Source: Acidobacteriaceae bacterium
GTDB lineage: Bacteria > Acidobacteriota > Terriglobia > Terriglobales > Acidobacteriaceae
DNA: 5,415 nucleotides
Direction: 5' to 3'
NCBI GenBank assembly: GCA_031296355.1
Contig: JARLFX010000020.1
Location: 1-5,415 of the forward strand
Part shown: one piece after another, positions 1-5,169 of the stretch
How positions within the stretch are numbered: position 1 is the stretch's first letter
Layout of the letters: the number at the start of each line of letters is the position of its first letter
The notes under the pieces: model-generated
Databases searched by the model: none
Told to the model about the DNA's origin: nothing
Seen by the model: only the letters and a program-made list of their open reading frames with translations
Translations under genes and position numbers: made by a program

Positions 1-46
1 TGCCGAACTGCGGGCCTTTGCCGCAGAGATCGCATACCTGTGCCAT
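1..46 (-). CDS. rpmB: 50S ribosomal protein L28, N-terminal fragment
   Basis: The minus strand from position 46 reads MAQVCDLCGKGPQFG before the window ends, which is the characteristic start of bacterial ribosomal protein L28. Residues C5 and C8 form the CxxC pair of the zinc-binding (C+) version of L28. Only 15 of roughly 60-80 codons are present; the gene is cut by the window edge, not broken. The ATG is preceded on the minus strand by a purine-rich GGAACGGAG about 9 nt upstream, an acceptable ribosome binding site. L28 is part of the large ribosomal subunit. The gene upstream on the same strand (dinB-like) ends 152 bp away, so rpmB probably has its own promoter. The identification rests on this short but distinctive N-terminus. 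Confidence 0.93.
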   Translation of the reverse strand, partial: MAQVCDLCGKGPQFG

Positions 47-168
47 AACGTTTTGCTCCGTTCCGTTTTTTGTACGGATGAATTTGCGCAGTGGGAGAGG
101 AATCCGTTGGACTCAAACTCGCTTTCGACACCCGCCATGAAGCGGACAGGGCCTGCTGCTGAGTTCTT

Positions 169-198
169 AGAATACCTGATTTTCCACCGGAAAGGCAA
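169..198 (-). promoter_or_regulatory. weak candidate promoter for rpmB
   Basis: On the minus strand TTGCCT (198-193) and TATTCT (174-169) are separated by 18 bp. Each matches the sigma-70 consensus at 4 of 6 positions. The pair lies in the 152-bp gap between the DinB-family gene and rpmB and would give a leader of roughly 115 nt. The -35 box starts immediately next to the dinB stop codon. The rest of the gap shows no gene. Matches of this quality occur by chance, so this is tentative. Confidence 0.2.
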
Positions 199-699
199 TT
201 ATGCGGTGCCGGAGGGTGCGAAGTGGGCGATGCGCTGCAGATGGTTGAGGTCGTGGCCGGCGACAAGGCCCACCAGATCGCGGAAGGTGCCGGTGCCGCG
301 CTCGGGGTGGTTGACGGGGGTATCCCAGTCGTGCGGCTGTAGGCCATTGAGCAGGAGCATGTTCCAGTTGCGCAGGGTAACGAAGGTGGCGAGGGCGGAG
401 GGCGCGTCGTAGGGCGCGTAGTGGCGGGCCCATTGGTCCTGGTCGAAGGGCTGTATGACGTTGTTGGGGTCTGCCAGGGCCTGGCGGAAGCGGAAACCGA
501 AGGCAAGCTCGCAGTCGGCGAGGTGGGCCAGTACTTCGCGGAGGCTCCATTTGCCGGGCTCTGAGGGCGTGTTCACGGTGATTTGCCCTGCTTCGGTGGC
601 CAATAACGGGGAGAAAACGCGGTAGAGAATGCCGGGTGTGGCGGCGAGCACGGCGACGGGATCACGATCTCCTAGATATTCTGCGTAGGCGTTATGCAT
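199..699 (-). CDS. DinB-family protein (putative metal-dependent four-helix-bundle enzyme)
   Basis: This is a 166-residue cytoplasmic protein without signal peptide or membrane helix, the usual size for the DinB/YfiT superfamily. Family hallmarks are visible: an early helix with W51-S-L-R-E-V-L-A-H59-L-A-D-C-E, and a late helix with G148-H149-D-L-N-H153-L-Q-R-I. H59, H149 and H153 match the three-histidine metal site (usually Zn, Ni or Fe) of DinB-like four-helix bundles. Characterised relatives include thiol-dependent transferases (bacillithiol or mycothiol S-transferases) and uncharacterised hydrolase-like proteins, so the substrate cannot be read from sequence. The family takes its name from a DNA-damage-inducible Bacillus gene, unrelated to DNA polymerase IV. 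The ATG at 699 is favoured by a GGGAGGGG Shine-Dalgarno about 10 nt upstream. The gene precedes rpmB on the same strand. An AT-rich operator-like cluster lies directly upstream at 730-809. Confidence 0.88.
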   Translation of the reverse strand: MHNAYAEYLGDRDPVAVLAATPGILYRVFSPLLATEAGQITVNTPSEPGKWSLREVLAHLADCELAFGFRFRQALADPNNVIQPFDQDQWARHYAPYDAPSALATFVTLRNWNMLLLNGLQPHDWDTPVNHPERGTGTFRDLVGLVAGHDLNHLQRIAHFAPSGTA

Positions 700-729
700 T
701 GGCTGGTACCCCCCTCCCTATCTAAAAGC

Positions 730-796
730 TAAATATCTTGTTTGCAGTTACTTAGCCTATGGTGTTGCGGCTAAATATTTGGAAACAAGATATTTA
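730..796. repeat. perfect 14-bp inverted repeat
   Basis: TAAATATCTTGTTT at 730-743 is the exact reverse complement of AAACAAGATATTTA at 783-796, with 39 bp between the arms. The arms are AT-rich in an otherwise GC-rich neighbourhood, which makes a perfect 14-mer notable. The left arm lies only about 31 bp upstream of the dinB start and the right arm about 84 bp, so a dimeric regulator bound here would sit over the probable dinB promoter. It could instead be a cruciform-forming remnant. Confidence 0.6.
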
Positions 797-809
797 CGGG
801 TAAATATTT
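730..809. promoter_or_regulatory. operator-like cluster of TAAATAT half-sites
   Basis: TAAATAT occurs at 730-736, 772-778 and 801-807 and inverted (ATATTTA) at 790-796, four copies in 78 bp. The last two form the 18-bp dyad ATATTTA-CGGG-TAAATAT. Two copies share the longer context GCTAAATAT (728-736 and 770-778), offset by 42 bp, about four helical turns. Several self-complementary half-sites upstream of a single gene are typical of a repressor or activator binding region for the dinB-like gene. Which regulator family binds is unknown and no regulator gene lies in the window. Confidence 0.45.
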
Positions 810-894
810 CATTCGCAATGGGTTAAGATCTTCGCCCGGTGCGGCTGGAATTTACTTCCTGTATTAATTGTAGCGATTTTGGATGGAAACTACG

Positions 895-933
895 CCAAAC
901 TTTCCAGAGAAAGTTTGGTTTTGCGTGTTTTTT
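895..933 (+). terminator. orphan rho-independent terminator-like hairpin
   Basis: CCAAACTTTC (895-904) pairs perfectly with GAAAGTTTGG (909-918) around a CAGA tetraloop. It is followed on the plus strand by TTTT (919-922) and, after GCGTG, six more T (928-933). The stem is only moderately GC-rich. On the minus strand no T-tract follows, so it would work for rightward transcription only. No plus-strand gene lies upstream in 700-894, so it would end an unrecognised short transcript or antisense read-through from the dinB side. A binding site for a dimeric protein is the alternative. Confidence 0.45.
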
Positions 934-1025
934 CATGGATGGTTTGTGGATGAGTCATGGATGACGCCCGGTAGTTGCATGGATAGTGCATGACTGCTCT
1001 ATGGGCGCTATGGGCATCCATGGGC
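934..1025 (+). repeat. degenerate 22-bp phased CATGGAT repeats
   Basis: CATGGAT occurs at 934, 956 and 978, exactly 22 bp apart. The next position in the same register, 1000, holds the related TATGGGC. Further copies, TATGGGC at 1009 and CATGGGC at 1019, follow out of register. Only the heptamer is conserved and the remaining 15 bp of each unit differ, so this is not a recent tandem duplication. A 22-bp period is close to two helical turns and would place the motifs on the same DNA face. The array lies about 190-280 bp upstream of the glycosyltransferase start. Confidence 0.45.
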
Positions 1026-1074
1026 TGCCTGATTTCTCAGGTGAGATTGAGGGTGAGGAGAGATTTGCGCGCCC

Positions 1075-1101
1075 ATTCGACTTCGCTCAGGGCAGGCTCA
1101 G
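1075..1101. repeat. GC-rich dispersed-repeat fragment
   Basis: The segment contains TTCGACTTCGCTCAGG followed by GCAGGCTCAG. This kind of string recurs between genes in acidobacterial and other GC-rich genomes and often generates spurious small ORFs with peptides like HSTSLRAG. The assignment comes from memory of such sequences; only one copy is in this window. It directly precedes the hairpin repeat at 1127-1161. Confidence 0.4.
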
Positions 1102-1126
1102 CGCGGGCGCCGCTTCGCGACGCTAT

Positions 1127-1161
1127 CCCACATCTCCGCGATGAAGCCGCGTAGATATGGG
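1127..1161. repeat. palindromic intergenic hairpin repeat
   Basis: CCCACATCT (1127-1135) pairs with AGATATGGG (1153-1161) with one mismatch. Inside, CGCG (1137-1140) pairs with CGCG (1148-1151) around a 7-nt loop, giving a long imperfect hairpin. It is followed by GGCACCCG. The arrangement 'CCCACATCT - hairpin - AGATGTGGGGCACCC' resembles a REP-like dispersed element that I associate with Acidobacteriaceae genomes. It ends about 55 bp before the glycosyltransferase start, with no T-tract on either side, so it is unlikely to be a terminator. Confidence 0.45.
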
Positions 1162-1190
1162 GCACCCGAAGTATGGGCGGATTAGGGAGC

Positions 1191-1220
1191 AAGGGGTCTG
1201 AGACAATGGTCAATCAGTGA
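1191..1220 (+). promoter_or_regulatory. Shine-Dalgarno with four-codon mini-ORF overlapping the next start
   Basis: AAGGGG (1191-1196) is 9 nt before an ATG at 1206 that reads MVNQ and stops at TGA 1218-1220. That stop overlaps the GTG start of the glycosyltransferase (1217) by two bases. The same Shine-Dalgarno is 20 nt from the GTG, too far for direct use, and nothing closer looks like one. The arrangement therefore suggests stop-start re-initiation or coupling. A frame error in the sequence, making 1206 the true start, would look the same. Confidence 0.35.
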
Positions 1221-2500
1221 CTGAGACGGCTCCTGCAACTTCGCGATTCAAGGCACCGCGCGCACTCTTCTGGACGGCGCTGGGGGTGCGGCTCGCCTAT
1301 ATTCTGCTGGCGCATATGTATCACGTGCGGGCGGCGGGCGATCACTTCCAGTTTGGCTGGGAGATGGGGAGGATTGCGCGGGCGCTGGTGACGGGGTTCG
1401 GCTACAGCGATCCGTTCACCGGGCATACGGGGCCGACGGCGTGGGTTCCGCCGCTGTATACGCTGCTGATTGCGGCGGCGTTCAAAGTGTTTGGCGTGTA
1501 TACCGGCGCGGCGGCGTTCTGGTTGCTGGCGTTCAATTCCGTCTGCTCCGCGGTGACGGCGGTGCTGGTGTACGAGATTGGCGCGCGCTGCTTTGGGCGG
1601 CGGAATGCCGTGTGGGCGGGGTGGCTGTGGGCGCTGCATCCGGCGGCGATGCAGTATGCGGTGAAGTGGATTTGGGAGATGACGCTGAGCACGATGCTGC
1701 TGACCGCGGTGATCGTGCTGGCGTTGCGGATGCGGCGGATTGGCGAGAATGTGCAGGCCGGGGATGAGGATGCGCAGACGCTGGGGCGATGGCTGCTGTT
1801 TGGGCTGCTGTGGGGGCTGATCGCGCTGAGCAATCCGGCGCTGCTGGCGTTTTTGCCGGTGTGCGGCGTGTGGCTGCTGCTGGGTGCGCGGCGGCGGATG
1901 CATGCGGCGATGCGCGCTGCGGTGGCGGCGGCGGTGTGCTGCGCGGTGATTGCGCCGTGGGCGATGCGGAACTGGAAGGCGTTCGGCGCGTTCATTCCGC
2001 TGCGCAGTAATTTTGGCGCGGAGCTGGCACTGGGTGATGGGCCGGACGCGATGGGGTTCCTGATGGAGTACAACCATCCGATGCAATCGGCCAGGCAGCT
2101 GCGGCTGTATTCGGAGCTGGGCGAGCTGCGCTATGTGCAGATGCGCGGAGCGCAGGCGAAGGCGGCGATTGCGGCGGACCCGGCGCATTTTCTGGCGATC
2201 TCGGCGACGCGGTTTTATTTTTTCTGGGTGAGCGTGCCGCAGCCGCTGGACCGGCATCCGGCGGTGGAGTATGCGCGGGAGATGTCGTACTGCTTTATTT
2301 CGCTGGCGGGGCTGATGGGTTTGGGGCTGGCGCTGCGAAAACGTGTGCCGGCGGCGGGATTGTTCGCGTGGGCGTTTTTGTTGTTGCCGCTGACGTATTA
2401 CTTTGTGACCGCGCAGGCGCGGTTTAGGCATCCGATTGAGCCGCTGATCTGGGTGCTGGGGGTTTGGTTGTTTGAGAATGCGCGGGTGGGGAAGGCTTGA
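1217..2500 (+). CDS. GT-C fold integral membrane glycosyltransferase (family 39/ArnT-like)
   Basis: This 427-residue polytopic membrane protein has a GT-C glycosyltransferase layout: a first helix around residues 15-34, then a long extracytoplasmic loop with D42 and G-F-G-Y-S-D (60-65), then P73-T-A-W-V-P-P-L-Y-T leading into the second helix. This resembles the acidic residue and 'PTA..PPLYP' signature of PMT/ArnT-like enzymes. Further hydrophobic segments lie near 98-120, 131-146, 156-170, 191-222, 233-249, 324-340, 356-373, 377-398 and 408-420. Near the end, the motif A400-R-F-R-H-P-I-E-P recalls the common 'aRyrlPi.P' segment. Such enzymes transfer sugars from polyprenyl-phosphate donors to lipids, glycans or proteins on the outer face of the inner membrane. 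Donor and acceptor cannot be told. GTG at 1217 is the only start before the first helix, since an in-frame TGA lies at 1199; its ribosome binding site is odd, as noted for the mini-ORF. Third codon positions are strongly G/C. Confidence 0.8.
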   Translation: MTETAPATSRFKAPRALFWTALGVRLAYILLAHMYHVRAAGDHFQFGWEMGRIARALVTGFGYSDPFTGHTGPTAWVPPLYTLLIAAAFKVFGVYTGAAAFWLLAFNSVCSAVTAVLVYEIGARCFGRRNAVWAGWLWALHPAAMQYAVKWIWEMTLSTMLLTAVIVLALRMRRIGENVQAGDEDAQTLGRWLLFGLLWGLIALSNPALLAFLPVCGVWLLLGARRRMHAAMRAAVAAAVCCAVIAPWAMRNWKAFGAFIPLRSNFGAELALGDGPDAMGFLMEYNHPMQSARQLRLYSELGELRYVQMRGAQAKAAIAADPAHFLAISATRFYFFWVSVPQPLDRHPAVEYAREMSYCFISLAGLMGLGLALRKRVPAAGLFAWAFLLLPLTYYFVTAQARFRHPIEPLIWVLGVWLFENARVGKA

Positions 2501-2617
2501 CGGGGATCCTGGGATTTAAAGGCGTTCAGCACGGATTGGACGGAAAGAACGGATCAAGGCGGATAAAAACTAATAAGAGATAATGGGGCGGATTTCATTA
2601 AAGGGAGGCTGAATGCC
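2501..2617 (+). other. intergenic gap with GGAT-rich direct motifs
   Basis: The gap between the glycosyltransferase and the secreted protein contains short motifs ACGGAT (2531, 2549), GCGGAT (2559) and GGCGGATTT (2587) in quick succession, then AT-rich sequence with GATAAT (2579-2584). GATAAT could be a -10 box, but no matching -35 lies 16-18 bp upstream. No terminator hairpin with a T-tract follows the glycosyltransferase stop, so read-through into the next gene is possible. Confidence 0.3.
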
Positions 2618-3145
2618 ATGAGATACCTAACTGGCGTATTGATTGCGGCTTCACTCTTCTCGGGTGTTGTTGTCTATGGGCAGCAGTTGGGTGGGACGGC
2701 AATTCCGAACGAATCTGTGAGGTTTCATGCGACGTTATCGGCACAAGAGAAGCAGCATGTTCTCGATGGTAGTTGCAGCGTCATAGCTTCTACAAAGGCG
2801 ATGCCGCAATCGCTTAGAAATGGTTTTGCAAAAGTAACCAGGGAACAGAAGTTCGAGTTGGCGGACCCGGGAAAGAGATATCAGGAAACAGACGTAATCA
2901 TTTTCCCTGGATTGCCCCGGCGGCGGTTGGTATTTGCCGGATCATGTGGAGAGCGCTGGTTCATCCACTATGAGAAGGGTGGAATTGGGCACAGCTATGA
3001 GGTGCTCATCTTTGCTGCTGATGGGAAAGGCGAGATGCCGTTCGTATGGGGAGGCGTCGGGTTTTACAGAGCGAAAGACATGGATGATCTGAGGCGGGTA
3101 ATCGCGGCAGGCGAGTTCGCCGATGATCGTGAGTACTACTGGTAG
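2618..3145 (+). CDS. secreted protein of unknown function
   Basis: I do not recognise this 175-residue protein. It begins with a clear Sec-type signal peptide: R2, a hydrophobic core at about 4-19, and a likely cleavage site after V-Y-G21, before Q22. The mature part of about 154 residues has no further membrane segment and two cysteines (C53, C110) that could form a disulfide once exported. The C-terminal half is rich in aromatic and beta-type segments (W114-F-I-H-Y, Y127-E-V-L-I-F, F142-V-W-G-G-V-G-F-Y) and the chain ends in E-Y-Y-W. The start is well supported by AAGGGAGG at 2601-2608, 9 nt upstream; the ATG at 2613 opens only a two-codon ORF. Codon choice is visibly less G/C-biased than in the flanking genes (for example TCT, ACA, TTA, AGA), which may mean a different origin or weaker expression. 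A short distance (117 bp) and shared strand leave co-transcription with the glycosyltransferase open. Confidence 0.75.
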   Translation: MRYLTGVLIAASLFSGVVVYGQQLGGTAIPNESVRFHATLSAQEKQHVLDGSCSVIASTKAMPQSLRNGFAKVTREQKFELADPGKRYQETDVIIFPGLPRRRLVFAGSCGERWFIHYEKGGIGHSYEVLIFAADGKGEMPFVWGGVGFYRAKDMDDLRRVIAAGEFADDREYYW

Positions 3146-3181
3146 GGGTGTGCGAGGCGGGTGGACGAAAGAGTACCTCAG

Positions 3182-3234
3182 GGGCTGAAGCCCGGTTTCG
3201 TGACGGTTTGTACTGTGCGGGCTGAAGCCCGCAC
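3182..3234. repeat. pair of GGGC-TGAA-GCCC hairpins
   Basis: GGGC-TGAA-GCCC at 3182-3193 and the longer perfect hairpin GTGCGGGC-TGAA-GCCCGCAC at 3215-3234 share a 13-base core, GGGCTGAAGCCCG. The second is an 8-bp all-Watson-Crick stem with a UGAA tetraloop. Elements of the form 'GGCTgAAGCC' in pairs are, from memory, frequent between genes in Acidobacteriota. They begin 37 bp after the stop of the secreted protein and could protect or end its transcript, but no T-tract follows. Confidence 0.5.
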
Positions 3235-3275
3235 CTACCTTAGAGCAACAGGGAGGCGATGCGGGGCAGCGTCAG

Positions 3276-3290
3276 GATTCTTCGCTGCGC
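3276..3290. repeat. partial GATTCTTCGCTGCGC repeat copy
   Basis: GATTCTTCGCTGCGC matches the left half of the elements at 3346-3375 and 3430-3461. The right half (GAATGAC) is missing or replaced by TTTGAAGCC, so this looks like a decayed or truncated copy. Confidence 0.4.
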
Positions 3291-3345
3291 TTTGAAGCCG
3301 AGGCTACTAAGCGAGGCATAAAAAGAAAGGCAAAGACGAGAAGCA

Positions 3346-3375
3346 GATTCCTCCGCTGCGCTGCGGAATGACAAA
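3346..3375. repeat. GATTCCTC...GGAATGAC dispersed repeat
   Basis: The element runs from GATTCCTCCGCTGCGC to TGCGGAATGACAAA. ATTCC at the left pairs with GGAAT at the right, and the GC-rich interior can pair imperfectly, forming a hairpin. It is the most complete of three related copies in this gap. From memory this is a common intergenic repeat type in acidobacterial genomes. Confidence 0.5.
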
Positions 3376-3429
3376 CAAAACGGTGTAGCGGAAGCTTGAT
3401 GCGGCATGGGTGACGCGAGGGGTTGTCGG

Positions 3430-3461
3430 GATTCTTCGCGCAAGGGCGCGCTCAGAATGAC
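3430..3461. repeat. GATTCTTCGCGC...AGAATGAC dispersed repeat
   Basis: This copy starts with GATTCTTCGCGC and ends with CTCAGAATGAC. CGCGC-AAGG-GCGCG forms an inner perfect stem and ATTCT/AGAAT an outer one. The compensating differences from the copy at 3346-3375 (ATTCC/GGAAT against ATTCT/AGAAT) suggest that pairing is conserved. It underlies the TTG that would otherwise extend the GH43-like reading frame to 3423, which argues that translation begins downstream. Confidence 0.5.
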
Positions 3462-3518
3462 ACCTTCAAAATGAGTGTTGGGCTCGTGGTGGAGAGGTCT
3501 GAGGATAAAATTATCGGC

Positions 3519-5129
3519 ATGAGAATTGGTGGTTTTATTGCTGTGCTGATGATGGTTGCGCCGGGTGCGTTGGCGCAGAGTGTGAAGACGCCTTACACGA
3601 TGGAAGTGGTGGCGCCGCACTGGATTGCGGTGCGGTTTGAGCCACAGTATCCGCATGGACGGCATACGCAAGGAGCGCTGCCGGGTGCGAGTTTGCATCT
3701 GCCGCTGGCGGAATCGCTGATGATCAAGGGGCAGGCAGGGCAATCGTCTGACAACAAGCGAGAGATGGCGGAGTTTCGCGTTCCGGTGCCGGATGTGGCG
3801 GCGGATGCGGTGGTGGACCGCGTGATCTTCCTGGGCGATCTGCAGGGCGATGTGCGTCAGATGCCGGTGCTGGATGGAGTGAAGGCGGCGGAGACGCCTT
3901 GTCCGGCGGAGGCTTGCGGGGCGATGAAGCTGGGGGCTTCGGTCAAGAGCTTTGCGGCGGATATTGCGAAGCCGCTGAATCCAGCGGAGCTGACGGTGGA
4001 GTTGCGGGCGACGGAGGCTGCTCCGCTGCAACTGTTTGACGCGACGGGGCCGGCGCACCTGAATCCGACGGTGCTGCTGCATACCAAGGGCGCGCTGCCG
4101 GCGGGGTTCCGGACGAACGAGCCTTCGGGGCTGGCGATGCCGGAGATCAAGCCGCTGTTCAACCAGTTTCTGCGGGATACATCGATCGTGCTGGCGGGCG
4201 ATGGGAACTATTACATGACGGGCACGACAGGAGGGCCGGAGTCGAGCGTGGTGACTTCGGACCTGTCGGTGTGGAAGTCGCCGGATCTGGTGAAGTGGTC
4301 GCCGGTGCGGGATAAGCCGCGGGCATCTACGGTGGTGTGGAATATTGATCGCGACGGCAGCGCGTGGCTGAAGGAGATCACGCTGCGCGACGGCGAGCCG
4401 TTCCGGCCGCTGTGGGCGCCGGAGATCCATTACCTGAAGGGCACGTTCTGGATACCGTTCTCGGTGCCGCGGCATGGCATTACGATTCTGAAGTCGACCT
4501 CGGGGAAGGCGGAGGGGCCGTACGTGGTGGCGATCAAGCCGGATGAGCCGCTGTCTCCGGGGATTGATGCGTCGCTGTTCCAGGATGACGACGGCACGGT
4601 GTATTCGCTGTATGGCGGCGGATGGATTGCGAAGATGAAGCCGGATATGAGCGGGCTGGCGGAGCCTTACCGGCATATTGCGAGCGCGAGCGGCAGGGAG
4701 GTTGGGTTCGAGGGCGTGTACATGTTCAAGGATCACGGCGTGTACAACCTGTGCGTGGCGGACTTTGTGCTGGGGGATTACAACACGTACGTGGCGACGG
4801 CGATTTCGCTGGCGGGGCCGTGGAGCGAGCGCTACCTGGCGGTGCCGCATGCTGGGCATGCGAACTTCTTCCGCGACAAGAACGGGCGGATGTGGTCAAC
4901 GTTCTTCGGGAATGACCGGCACTCGCCGTTTGGGGCGCAGCCGGGGATCGTTCCGCTGATGCAGGATGCGAAGGGGCGGTGGCGGCCGGATGCGGGCTAT
5001 GTGGCACCGGCGCGGAAGAAGGCGGAGGGGCTGGTGCAGCTGCCGGGGGCGATTGGGCCTTCGGACGGGTCGCCGCAGCCGGTGGGAATCATGCCGGTGA
5101 AGGGGAAGAGGCAGGGGAATTCGGAGTAG
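3519..5129 (+). CDS. secreted GH43-like beta-propeller glycosidase with extra N-terminal domain
   Basis: From the ATG at 3519 this is a 536-residue exported protein. The start is chosen because it places a clean signal peptide at the N-terminus (core 4-17, cleavage at A-L-A19 before Q20). ATG 3471 and TTG 3423 remain open, the latter inside a repeat; the nearest Shine-Dalgarno, GAGG at 3501, is 14 nt away. Residues about 25-200 form an uncharacterised region. Residues about 214-480 look like a GH43-type five-bladed propeller: R219-D220-T-S-I-V with D-G-N-Y-Y-M-T-G-T-T (candidate base D220), W299-A-P-E-I-H, G348-I-D350-A-S-L-F (second Asp), F397-E398-G-V-Y-M-F (candidate acid), and G446-H447-A-N-F-F with W459-S-T-F-F. 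These match the Asp/Asp/Glu triad and central His of GH43. Such enzymes cut arabinose, xylose or galactose units from plant or microbial polysaccharide; the substrate cannot be assigned, and a related GH117-like class is possible. C128 and C133 lie in the N-terminal region. Confidence 0.82.
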   Translation: MRIGGFIAVLMMVAPGALAQSVKTPYTMEVVAPHWIAVRFEPQYPHGRHTQGALPGASLHLPLAESLMIKGQAGQSSDNKREMAEFRVPVPDVAADAVVDRVIFLGDLQGDVRQMPVLDGVKAAETPCPAEACGAMKLGASVKSFAADIAKPLNPAELTVELRATEAAPLQLFDATGPAHLNPTVLLHTKGALPAGFRTNEPSGLAMPEIKPLFNQFLRDTSIVLAGDGNYYMTGTTGGPESSVVTSDLSVWKSPDLVKWSPVRDKPRASTVVWNIDRDGSAWLKEITLRDGEPFRPLWAPEIHYLKGTFWIPFSVPRHGITILKSTSGKAEGPYVVAIKPDEPLSPGIDASLFQDDDGTVYSLYGGGWIAKMKPDMSGLAEPYRHIASASGREVGFEGVYMFKDHGVYNLCVADFVLGDYNTYVATAISLAGPWSERYLAVPHAGHANFFRDKNGRMWSTFFGNDRHSPFGAQPGIVPLMQDAKGRWRPDAGYVAPARKKAEGLVQLPGAIGPSDGSPQPVGIMPVKGKRQGNSE

Positions 5130-5169
5130 CACCGGAAGTGGTGCAAAGGCCGATTCTGGGAGGTTGGAA

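Larger units (their letters stand above)
700..1216. other. non-coding region with layered repeats
   Basis: This 517-bp gap between the minus-strand dinB-like gene and the plus-strand glycosyltransferase has no convincing gene. Its left part (about 720-930) is conspicuously AT-rich against the surrounding GC-rich DNA. It contains an operator-like cluster, then a terminator-like hairpin. The middle (934-1025) carries phased ATGG motifs. The right part (1060-1165) is GC-rich and looks like intergenic repeat fragments. Promoters for both flanking genes should lie here, but I see no sigma-70 pair good enough to name. The main components are listed separately. Confidence 0.75.
3146..3518. other. 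repeat-filled intergenic region
   Basis: This 373-bp gap between the secreted protein and the GH43-like gene has no credible gene. It is built from two hairpins with a shared core (3182-3234) and three copies of a GATTC..GAATGAC-type element (3276-3290 partial, 3346-3375, 3430-3461). Between them lies unremarkable sequence, including an A/G-rich run near 3318-3345. The last part (3462-3518) should carry the 5' untranslated region of the GH43-like gene. I see no strong promoter there. Confidence 0.6.

Noticed and set aside
53..412. A 119-codon plus-strand ORF antisense to the dinB-like gene
   Set aside because: No recognisable domain and a composition rich in Arg, Trp and Pro. The minus-strand frame has the complete DinB histidine pattern and a good ribosome binding site.
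934..1025. CRISPR array or iteron origin for the 22-bp phased motifs
   Set aside because: Only seven bases per unit are conserved, with no true repeat-spacer structure. No cas or replication initiator gene is in the window.
990..1154. A 54-codon plus-strand ORF starting MTALWALWAS
   Set aside because: It runs through the CATGGAT/TATGGGC motifs and the GC-rich repeats, lacks a clear Shine-Dalgarno, and contains the HSTSLRAG peptide typical of spurious translations of that repeat.
1214..2431. A 405-codon minus-strand ORF opposite the glycosyltransferase
   Set aside because: Its translation is extremely Arg/His/Pro/Gln-rich, as expected from the complement of a GC-rich gene, and the plus-strand frame has clear membrane helices and GT-C signatures.
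3423..3518. Extended N-terminus of the GH43-like protein from TTG 3423
   Set aside because: The first part lies in a dispersed repeat, and it would bury the signal peptide 32 residues inside the protein. The start at 3519 gives a normal signal peptide.
3240..4859. A 539-codon minus-strand ORF opposite the GH43-like gene
   Set aside because: Its composition (mostly R, H, P, L, Q) is that of an antisense shadow, and it crosses the dispersed repeats. The plus strand encodes a signal peptide and glycosidase motifs.
5129..5144. Hairpin GCACC-GGAAGT-GGTGC at the GH43-like stop codon as a terminator
   Set aside because: The stem is only 5 bp and is followed by AAAGGCCG, not a T-tract. The next T-run (5198-5202) overlaps the end of the rplU promoter instead.
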